Below, in pieces: positions 1-5,696 of a stretch of 7,669 bases of DNA. The stretch lies in the NCBI GenBank assembly GCA_900769995.1, contig CAAGIT010000113.1, positions 1 through 7,669 of the forward strand. The letters run 5' to 3'. Positions within the stretch are counted from its first letter, which is position 1. Every line of letters begins with the position of its first letter. Source of the stretch: an uncultured Oscillospiraceae bacterium (GTDB taxonomy: Bacteria > Bacillota > Clostridia > Oscillospirales > Oscillospiraceae). The notes beneath the pieces were generated by a model. It was not told the DNA's origin. It ran no database searches and worked only from the letters and a program-made list of their open reading frames with translations. The translations under genes and the position numbers were made by a program.

Positions 1-305
1 AACCCCTCTAAAAGCGGCGGCAGCACATTGAGCTCCGTCGATTCATCGAACAAATCGCCGCTGATACAGATCAGATCCGGCGCGGCTGCGGCAACTGCCT
101 CCAAAAGCCGCGCATTGTCCTTGCCAAATTCCCGTCCGTGCAAATCGGAGAGCTGCACGATCCGCAGACCGTCAAATTCTGCCGGAAGATCGGGAACGGT
201 GATGGAAACCGCCTCTGTTTGCAGCGAGAAATTCTGCCATAGCAGGAAAACGGCAATGCCGGACAGAAGCACCGCCGCGATCACGATTCGTTTGAAACAC
301 CTCAT
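1..305 (-). CDS. Metallophosphoesterase, membrane-anchored (5' part only; runs off the left edge)
   Basis: I translated this gene by hand from the minus strand; 101 codons are present and the 3' end is missing. The protein starts with a short basic stretch (MRCFKR) and a hydrophobic segment at about residues 7-23, which should act as an uncleaved membrane anchor or signal peptide. The calcineurin-like phosphoesterase fold then begins: IVQLSDLHG (residues 49-57) gives the first metal-binding motif, D54-x-H56, and SGDLFD (82-87) gives the second, G83-D84. The later Asn-His and His motifs lie outside the window. The start is well supported by AGGAGG (complement of 311-316) five bases upstream of the ATG. 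The order anchor, conserved Phe-Asp-Gly, then LSDLH resembles the YkuE/YaeI-like phosphoesterases of Firmicutes, which face the outside of the membrane. The substrate cannot be told from this part. The gene is divergent from the recJ operon. Confidence 0.88.
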   Translation of the reverse strand, partial: MRCFKRIVIAAVLLSGIAVFLLWQNFSLQTEAVSITVPDLPAEFDGLRIVQLSDLHGREFGKDNARLLEAVAAAAPDLICISGDLFDESTELNVLPPLLEG

Positions 306-350
306 AGCTGCCTCCTGTAGAAATACAATCCGACTTTTTCTGCAACATCT

Positions 351-379
351 ATTGTACCCGACGCAAATATTTGTTATAA
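351..379 (-). promoter_or_regulatory. Candidate promoter of the metallophosphoesterase gene
   Basis: On the minus strand, TACAAT (complement of 351-356) matches the -10 consensus at five of six bases. A 17-base spacer separates it from TTATAA (complement of 374-379), a poor -35 with three of six matches. Transcription would begin near 344, leaving a leader of about 40 bases that includes the AGGAGG site. If real, its -10 lies on the -35 of the rightward recJ promoter, so the two could not easily be occupied together. The call rests on the -10 match and position only. Confidence 0.3.
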
Positions 380-380
380 T
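352..380 (+). promoter_or_regulatory. Extended -10 promoter of the recJ-rel-dtd operon
   Basis: A perfect TATAAT (375-380) is preceded by TG at 372-373, giving the extended -10 form TGnTATAAT. Exactly 17 bases upstream is TTGTAC (352-357), which keeps only the TTG of the -35 consensus; extended -10 promoters tolerate a weak -35. Transcription should begin around 386-388, so the leader would be about 27 bases to the TTG at 414. It is the best sigma-A promoter seen in the window and the only good one upstream of the six tightly packed genes, so it probably serves all of them. Confidence 0.7.
364..373. repeat. Perfect 10-bp palindrome in the recJ promoter spacer
   Basis: CAAATATTTG reads the same on both strands and sits wholly between the -35 and -10 of the rightward promoter, touching the TG of the extended -10. 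A repressor bound here would block RNA polymerase. The site is AT-rich and short, so chance is possible, and I do not recognise it as the site of a known regulator. Confidence 0.4.
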
Positions 381-399
381 AGGCGAAAAAGTTATTATG

Positions 400-406
400 G
401 GATGTG
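400..406 (+). promoter_or_regulatory. Probable recJ ribosome binding site
   Basis: GGATGTG differs from the ideal GGAGGTG by one base and lies seven bases before the TTG at 414. It overlaps the alternative ATG at 402, which itself has no purine-rich site at a suitable distance (the nearest AGG is at 381-383). This favours TTG as the true start, but the match is imperfect. Confidence 0.45.
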
Positions 407-413
407 TATCGAT

Positions 414-2450
414 TTGAAGTACGGAACGTGGAATGTGGGGCTTCCGGGCAAGGAAGCGGTTGAAAAAATGATGCAGGCGGGCTATTCCGTCCTGACGGCA
501 TATGCCCTGTGCGGCAGAGGCTGCGACACGCCGGAAAAGGCGGCAGAGGTGCTCAGCGACAGTGCGCCGCTGATCGATCCGTTTTTGATGAAGGAGATGG
601 ATTTGGCGGTTGCGGCGGTACGAAACGCGCTGGAAAACAAGCAGAAAATTGCCGTTTTTGGCGATTACGATGTGGATGGGATCACGGCGACCTGCCTTTT
701 GACGGATTATCTTCGCTCGGTCGGGGCGGATTGTGTTGCGCATATTCCGGGACGGATCGAAGAAGGATATGGGCTGAACGCGGGTGCGATTCGTCAGCTT
801 TGCGCCATGGGCGTGCGGACGATCATCACGGTGGATTGCGGTATCACCGCCATTGATGAGGCGGAGCTGTGCCGCGAGCTTGGCATCACTCTGGTCATTA
901 CGGACCACCACGAATGTAAGAAGCTGCTTCCCAACGCGGCGGCGGTCGTGGATCCGCATCGGCCGGACCGTACATATCCGCACACCATGCTCTCCGGTGT
1001 CGGCGTGGCGTTTAAGCTGGCTGCCGCTCTGCACGGAAATCAGGAGGAAATTGCCGAGCGCTATTGCGATCTCTTCTGCCTCGGCACGATTGCGGATATT
1101 ATGTGTCTGCGCGGTGAGAATCGCCGTCTGGTCGTGATGGGACTTGCCGCCTTGCAGAATCCGAAGCGGCTGGGCATTCGCGCGCTGATGGAGGCTTGCG
1201 GAAACTGCGAGCTGCCCATTACATCGACCACGGTCGGCTATGTGCTTGCTCCGCGCATCAATGCCGCCGGTCGTATGGAGCACGCGGAGCTGGCTGTGCA
1301 GTTATTCCTGACAGAGAACCCGTCAGAGGCCGTGCAACTGGCGCAGACCCTCTGCCGCCTGAACCGCGAGCGGCAGGAGACAGAGGTCGTTATTTATAAG
1401 GAAGCCGCTGCGAAGCTGCGCGGCACAAAATGCCAAAAGAGCGCGATCGTGCTTGCCGGTGAGAATTGGCATCAGGGCGTTGTCGGTATCGTTGCCTCGC
1501 GGCTGAGCGAGGAATTTTGCCGTCCGACCTTTTTGATCTGCCTGAGCGGAGAACGCGGAAAGGCATCTTCGCGGTCGTATGGCGGCTTCAATCTGTTTGC
1601 TTCACTTTCCGAGCTTTCTCCGTTGCTCGAGGGCTATGGCGGGCATGAGCTGGCTGCAGGTTTTACCATCCTGCGCAGCAATATTGAGGAATTTGAGCGC
1701 CGTATCTGCCGCTGTGCGGACGATTTTAACGCATCGGGCTTGGCGCGTTCGGCACTCGAGATCGACAGCGAGATCACGGCAGACCTGCTGACCGAGGAAA
1801 ATATCGAGGGACTTTCTCAGCTTGAGCCGTGCGGCACGGGCTGCCCGAAGCCGGTCTTTTCCATCCGTGAGGCAGTCATTGAGCGTATCGGAACCGTCGG
1901 AGACGGTAAGCACCTCCGATTGCGGCTTCATTCACGCGAGGGTCTGCCGTTACAGGCGATTTTCTTCTCCGGGGGAAATCTTGCGCGGAAGCTGTCTGTT
2001 GGGGATTGTGTGGACCTTGCGTTCCAGGCGCAGATCAACGAATTTCGCGGGGTGCGCACGGTGCAGCTCAGTCTGATCGATCTGCGCCGTGCGGCTCCGG
2101 CAGAATGGTATGACCGCTTCTGCGCAGGCTTACAGCTCAGCGCGTCGGAGCGAAATGCCATTATACCGGAACGTTCGGATATTGTAGACGTTTGGCGCTA
2201 TCTCAAAGCGGCGCTGCCCGAGGGCAGCACGATGCGCAAGGATCTGACCGACCTTGCGCTGGCGGTTGCTGAGCAATCAAACGGCAGACACAGTATCCGC
2301 TGCACGCTTGGCGTGCTGGAGATTCTGGAGGAATTGGGGTTTGTCACGGTGCAGCGCAGTGGGCAGCAGGTTGCTGTAACGCTACTGAGCAACAGCACGC
2401 CGAACCCGCTGGAAAACAGCCGACTTTATCATACTTTGCGAGGTGAATGA
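414..2450 (+). CDS. recJ: Single-stranded-DNA-specific exonuclease RecJ
   Basis: RecJ degrades single-stranded DNA 5' to 3' in the cytoplasm, acting in recombinational and mismatch repair and at stalled forks. From the TTG at 414 the protein has 678 residues. The DHH domain comes first: DYDVDG at 84-89, the aspartate of TVDCG at 141, DHH at 164-166 and the aspartate of VVDPH at 180, all expected manganese ligands. NAAGRM near 283-288 follows. The DHHA1 part has WHQGVVGIVASRL (352-364), SSRS (385-388) and GGH (409-411). An OB-fold stretch follows LEPCGTG (about 470-560), then a tail of about 115 residues with a winged-helix look. Family members often begin M-K-Y/F then W near residue 6, which fits the TTG; an in-frame ATG at 402 would add four residues. 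It is shorter than the Bacillus protein (about 786), mainly at the C terminus, as in many Clostridia. First gene of the operon; three bases separate it from rel. Confidence 0.95.
   Translation: MKYGTWNVGLPGKEAVEKMMQAGYSVLTAYALCGRGCDTPEKAAEVLSDSAPLIDPFLMKEMDLAVAAVRNALENKQKIAVFGDYDVDGITATCLLTDYLRSVGADCVAHIPGRIEEGYGLNAGAIRQLCAMGVRTIITVDCGITAIDEAELCRELGITLVITDHHECKKLLPNAAAVVDPHRPDRTYPHTMLSGVGVAFKLAAALHGNQEEIAERYCDLFCLGTIADIMCLRGENRRLVVMGLAALQNPKRLGIRALMEACGNCELPITSTTVGYVLAPRINAAGRMEHAELAVQLFLTENPSEAVQLAQTLCRLNRERQETEVVIYKEAAAKLRGTKCQKSAIVLAGENWHQGVVGIVASRLSEEFCRPTFLICLSGERGKASSRSYGGFNLFASLSELSPLLEGYGGHELAAGFTILRSNIEEFERRICRCADDFNASGLARSALEIDSEITADLLTEENIEGLSQLEPCGTGCPKPVFSIREAVIERIGTVGDGKHLRLRLHSREGLPLQAIFFSGGNLARKLSVGDCVDLAFQAQINEFRGVRTVQLSLIDLRRAAPAEWYDRFCAGLQLSASERNAIIPERSDIVDVWRYLKAALPEGSTMRKDLTDLALAVAEQSNGRHSIRCTLGVLEILEELGFVTVQRSGQQVAVTLLSNSTPNPLENSRLYHTLRGE
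2440..2446 (+). promoter_or_regulatory. rel ribosome binding site, deciding a TTG start
   Basis: GAGGTGA lies inside the last codons of recJ and ends seven bases before the TTG at 2454. No in-frame ATG or GTG lies nearby; the first in-frame ATG (2484) has no comparable site and would cut into the start of the HD domain. The nearby ATG at 2447 is out of frame. Rel translation is therefore probably coupled to the end of recJ translation. Confidence 0.75.
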
Positions 2451-2453
2451 ATT

Positions 2454-4640
2454 TTGGAAACCTTTGCTGATCGTTACGAAGCGATGCGGCGTTCGATCGC
2501 CAAGCACTGTCCGCAGGCGGACATGGCGATTATCAACCGCGCGGTTGAATATGCCGACAAAAAGCATCAGAATCAAAAACGCAAGGACGGTTCGCCCTAT
2601 ATTATCCATCCGCTTGCCGTGGCCGAGATCGTTGCGGAGATCGGATTGGATACCGATGCCATCCTGGGTGCGATCCTGCATGACTGCATCGAGGACACCG
2701 ACTCGACCTATGACGACATTGCCCGTCAGTTCGGCTCGACCGTTGCGGCCTTGGTCGAGGGCGTTACCAAGCTGACGCGCGTGGAGTATTCCACATTGGA
2801 GCAGCAGCAGATGGAGAATCTGCGCAAGATGTTCATGGCGATGAGCAAGGACATCCGCGTGGTTCTCATCAAAATCTGCGACCGGCTGCACAATACCCGA
2901 ACCATGGAATACCAAACGCCTGAGAAGCAGATCTCCAAATCCCGCGAAACCATGGACATCTACGCGCCTCTGGCACATCGCCTCGGTATGCAGAAGATCA
3001 AATGGGAGCTGGAAGATACGAGCGTCAAATACCTCGATCCCGAGGGCTACGAGGAGATCATGCAATATCTCGCCGCGCATCAGAAGGAAGCGGACGCTTT
3101 CATGCAGTCCATCCAGAGCAAGATCACGACCCGACTGTCCTCTGTGGGGATTCACGGGTCGATCTACGGCCGCATCAAGCACGTTTATTCGATCTACCGC
3201 AAGATGCAGGCACAGAACAAGAAAATCGACGAGCTGTACGATATGTACGCCTTCCGCGTGATCGTCGATGATATTTCCAACTGCTATAATGTTCTCGGCC
3301 ATATCCACGATTTGTTCAATCTGGTGCCGGGACGGTTTAAGGATTACATTTCCACGCCCAAGCCCAATATGTACCAGAGCCTGCACACGACCGTCATCGG
3401 TCAGCAGGGTATTCCCTTTGAGGTGCAGATCCGCACCTGGGAGATGCACGAAACGGCGGAATACGGCATTGCCGCCCACTGGAAGTATAAGCAGGGCATT
3501 GACGGCGGCGATGAGAAGGACTTTGAATGGGTTCGCCGTTTGCTCGAGGGGCAGCAGGAGACGGATGCCGAGGACTATATCCATTCGCTCAAGGTCGATA
3601 TGTTTGACGATGAGGTGTTTGTGTTTACACCGAAGGGCAAGGTGATGTCCCTGCCGGCTGGCTCGACCCCGATCGACTTTGCCTATGCCATTCACTCCGG
3701 TGTCGGTAACGCCATGGTCGGCGCGAAGGTCAATAACCGTATCGCCAGCTACGACCAGCAACTGCAAAACGGCGATATTGTGGAGATTTTGACCTCCAAA
3801 ACCGCACGCGGGCCCAGCCGCGATTGGCTGAAGATCTGCAACAGCAACCAGGCGAGAACAAAGATCAAGCAGTGGTTCAAGAAGGAGAAACGCGAGGAAA
3901 ATGTCGCACACGGCAAAGCGAGCTTTGAGGGTGAGCTGCGCCGCGCAAGCATCAATCCGAGCATTTTGCAGGATACAGAGCTGCTCGCAACGCTGCTGAA
4001 AAAGCTCTCGTTTGACAATTTGGATGATATGTACGCGGCGATCGGCTACGGTGGTCTGACGGCGGTCAAGGCATTCGGGCGCATCCGCGACGAGCTGCTC
4101 CGCGCCAGCCGCCAAACGCAGCAGACACCGCCGAAGGAAACGCCCAAGCCGGCAGAGACTGCACCGGTCAAATCCAGCCGCCACAAGGATTCCGGTGTGA
4201 TCGTTGAGGACATTGATTCGTGTATGATCAAGTTCTCGCGCTGCTGCGCCCCTGTTCCGGGCGATGATATTATCGGCTTCATTACCCGCGGCTACGGCGT
4301 TTCCGTCCATCGCCGCGACTGTATGAACGCGCGCAACGCCAACGACCCCAAGCAGGCTGACCGCTGGGTGCGTGTTTCGTGGTGCACCGACGAGGATAAG
4401 CCCTTCGCGACGACCTTCGAGGTCGATTCCATCGACCGCAACGGCCTCCTGATCGACGTCGTGACTGTCCTGAATGCGGCAAAGGTGAAGGTCAGCGAGA
4501 TCTCCGGCCGCGAAATGCCCGCCGGAAAAGCGCGGATCGTCGCGACCTTCGAGGTGCGCAATGTGTCCGAGCTGGAAGCCATTCGCAATAAGATTCGGAA
4601 CATCGAAGGCGTGATCGATGTCCGCAGAGGTCAGAACTGA
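2454..4640 (+). CDS. rel: Bifunctional (p)ppGpp synthetase/hydrolase (RelA/SpoT homologue)
   Basis: This long-form alarmone enzyme makes (p)ppGpp from ATP and GDP/GTP during amino acid starvation and also hydrolyses it; it is ribosome-associated when active. It has 728 residues, normal for Firmicute Rel. The hydrolase (about 25-175) keeps every metal or substrate residue I can place: R43, H52, H76-D77, E80-D81, D143 and N147. The synthetase (about 220-345) has GRIK (239-242), D263, Y307 and E323. Its RFKD (294-297) is the RxKD motif of bifunctional Rel/SpoT types, not the ExDD of monofunctional RelA. TGS follows (about 384-446), then a helical region, a Pro/Thr/Lys-rich linker (about 555-580), the cysteine domain (C590, C597, C598, C623) and ACT (about 651-725). 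Both activities should be intact. It starts at TTG, with GAGGTGA upstream. Its TGA shares its last base with the dtd ATG, implying translational coupling. Confidence 0.97.
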   Translation: METFADRYEAMRRSIAKHCPQADMAIINRAVEYADKKHQNQKRKDGSPYIIHPLAVAEIVAEIGLDTDAILGAILHDCIEDTDSTYDDIARQFGSTVAALVEGVTKLTRVEYSTLEQQQMENLRKMFMAMSKDIRVVLIKICDRLHNTRTMEYQTPEKQISKSRETMDIYAPLAHRLGMQKIKWELEDTSVKYLDPEGYEEIMQYLAAHQKEADAFMQSIQSKITTRLSSVGIHGSIYGRIKHVYSIYRKMQAQNKKIDELYDMYAFRVIVDDISNCYNVLGHIHDLFNLVPGRFKDYISTPKPNMYQSLHTTVIGQQGIPFEVQIRTWEMHETAEYGIAAHWKYKQGIDGGDEKDFEWVRRLLEGQQETDAEDYIHSLKVDMFDDEVFVFTPKGKVMSLPAGSTPIDFAYAIHSGVGNAMVGAKVNNRIASYDQQLQNGDIVEILTSKTARGPSRDWLKICNSNQARTKIKQWFKKEKREENVAHGKASFEGELRRASINPSILQDTELLATLLKKLSFDNLDDMYAAIGYGGLTAVKAFGRIRDELLRASRQTQQTPPKETPKPAETAPVKSSRHKDSGVIVEDIDSCMIKFSRCCAPVPGDDIIGFITRGYGVSVHRRDCMNARNANDPKQADRWVRVSWCTDEDKPFATTFEVDSIDRNGLLIDVVTVLNAAKVKVSEISGREMPAGKARIVATFEVRNVSELEAIRNKIRNIEGVIDVRRGQN

Positions 4641-5089
4641 TGCGGGCGGTGGTTACGCGCGTGAAAAGCGCGTCCGTGGCCATTGACGGCAAGACCGTCG
4701 GTGAGATCGGACAGGGATTTTTGATTTTACTCGGGGTCGCACCCGCGGATACACCAAAGCACTGCAAAAAATTGGCGGAAAAGGCACTTGGTCTGCGCGT
4801 GTTCTGCGACGATGACGGAAAAATGAACCGTTCGCTGACCGATGTCGGCGGCAGCGTTCTGGTTGTCAGCCAGTTCACCCTCTATGCCGACTGCCGCAAA
4901 GGGAAACGCCCGAGCTTTATCGGTGCCGCCGGACCGGATGTCGCAATTCCGCTGTATGAGCAGTTTTTGCAGGAATGCCGTATGCTGGGCTTTGTGCCGC
5001 AGCACGGCGAATTCGGCGCGGATATGCTCGTTGCGTCCGAGAATGACGGCCCCGTGACGATCCTTCTGGATACGGATGACTTGATGTAA
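4640..5089 (+). CDS. dtd: D-aminoacyl-tRNA deacylase (DTD1 type)
   Basis: The enzyme removes D-amino acids (and glycine mischarged on tRNA-Ala) from tRNA, acting in the cytoplasm as a homodimer. At 149 residues it has the usual family length. Both signatures are present: SQFTLYADCRKGKRPSF at 77-93, which includes the Thr at 80 that lines the active site, and NDGPVTI at 135-141, whose Gly-Pro (137-138) is the cross-subunit Gly-cisPro motif that excludes L-amino acids. The start ATG overlaps the rel stop codon by one base (TGATG), and AGAGGT at 4626-4631 lies eight bases upstream, so it is likely translated by ribosomes finishing rel. The rel-dtd pair is a long-known neighbourhood in Firmicutes. 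Nothing appears truncated or altered. Confidence 0.97.
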   Translation: MRAVVTRVKSASVAIDGKTVGEIGQGFLILLGVAPADTPKHCKKLAEKALGLRVFCDDDGKMNRSLTDVGGSVLVVSQFTLYADCRKGKRPSFIGAAGPDVAIPLYEQFLQECRMLGFVPQHGEFGADMLVASENDGPVTILLDTDDLM

Positions 5090-5105
5090 GATTGGAGAGG
5101 CAGGT

Positions 5106-5693
5106 ATGAAGATCAAAACCTTACCGCTGGGTATGCTGCAGACCAACTGCTATTTGGTCTTTGATGACGCGGGGACTGCCGTGGTGATCGATCCGGCAGA
5201 GGAAGCAGAGAAGATTCTCACGGCCGCGCAGCAAAACGGCGCTGCGATTGCGGCGATTTTGCTCACGCACGGGCACTTTGACCATGTGGGCGCGGTTCGT
5301 GCGGTGGCGGAGGCAACGCATTGCCCCGTTTGGATGCACGAGAAGGAGCTGACTCTGCCGACCTCCATCACCGCAGGCGAGCTGTATTATACGGACACCT
5401 ATGACGAGGGCGATATTGTCCGTGTCGGCAAGCTGTCCTTTTCCGTCCTGCATACCCCGGGTCATACACCCGGCTCGGTCTGCCTGCGATGTGAAAATGC
5501 CCTGTTTTCGGGCGATACGCTCTTTGAAGGCTCCTGCGGACGTGTGGATTTTCCCGGCGGCAGCGGACGCGAGATGCGTTTGAGCCTGCGCCGTCTGAGC
5601 GAACTGCCCGAGACGTTGGATGTCTATCCGGGGCACGGTGGAGCGACCACCATCGGGCAGGAGAAAAAGTTCAATCCCTATATGAGAGGCTGA
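5106..5693 (+). CDS. Metallo-beta-lactamase-fold hydrolase, glyoxalase II-like
   Basis: This is a 195-residue, probably cytoplasmic, two-metal hydrolase. Metal ligands are readable: THGHFDH at 54-60 (H55, H57, D59, H60), H120 in HTPGHTPGS, D137 in SGD and H177 in PGHG. TTIGQEKKFNPY (181-192) is the usual C-terminal signature of short glyoxalase-II-like proteins such as YcbL. Full GloB enzymes have about 250 residues and a C-terminal helical domain that binds glutathione thioesters; that domain is absent, so hydrolysis of S-lactoylglutathione should not be assumed, and the true substrate is unknown. The start is supported by GGAGAGG (5094-5100) five bases before the ATG. It lies 16 bases after dtd and 3 before hemZ, a placement often seen in Clostridia. 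Confidence 0.93.
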   Translation: MKIKTLPLGMLQTNCYLVFDDAGTAVVIDPAEEAEKILTAAQQNGAAIAAILLTHGHFDHVGAVRAVAEATHCPVWMHEKELTLPTSITAGELYYTDTYDEGDIVRVGKLSFSVLHTPGHTPGSVCLRCENALFSGDTLFEGSCGRVDFPGGSGREMRLSLRRLSELPETLDVYPGHGGATTIGQEKKFNPYMRG

Positions 5694-5696
5694 CCC

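Larger units (their letters stand above)
333..392. repeat. 8-bp inverted repeat flanking the operon promoter
   Basis: ACTTTTTC at 333-340 is the exact reverse complement of GAAAAAGT at 385-392. The arms are 44 bases apart and enclose the whole core promoter; the right arm lies on the predicted transcription start. The centre of symmetry (about 362.5) is six bases from the centre of the CAAATATTTG palindrome (368.5). It could be a pair of operator half-sites or a coincidence of A/T runs. It is not a terminator: there is no GC-rich stem, and the loop is long. Confidence 0.3.

Noticed and set aside
331..392. A possible terminator or riboswitch between the divergent genes
   Set aside because: The only stem is AT-rich with a 44-base loop, and the predicted recJ leader is under 30 bases, too short for a riboswitch or attenuator.
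28..417. A 129-codon plus-strand frame at the left end
   Set aside because: It runs opposite the metallophosphoesterase, whose reading shows a membrane anchor, the DxH and GD motifs and a perfect ribosome binding site. The plus-strand product is rich in Ser/Arg and resembles nothing known.
2382..4310. A 642-codon open frame on the minus strand, opposite rel
   Set aside because: It is exactly in register with the rel codons, so its stops would need TTA, CTA or TCA in the sense gene. Rel simply avoids these codons over most of its length; the frame closes at a sense CTA (2382-2384) in recJ. The product shows no recognisable family, and the sense protein has complete, conserved motifs.
5090..5105. 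The 16-base gap between dtd and the MBL gene as a promoter or terminator site
   Set aside because: It holds only the GGAGAGG ribosome binding site and is too short for more.
4727..5146. A 139-codon minus-strand frame opposite dtd
   Set aside because: It is also in register with the dtd codons and arises from the same codon avoidance. It has no recognised domain, and dtd is certain.
5121..5636. A 171-codon minus-strand frame opposite the MBL hydrolase
   Set aside because: It is an in-register antisense shadow of a gene with all metal-binding motifs intact.
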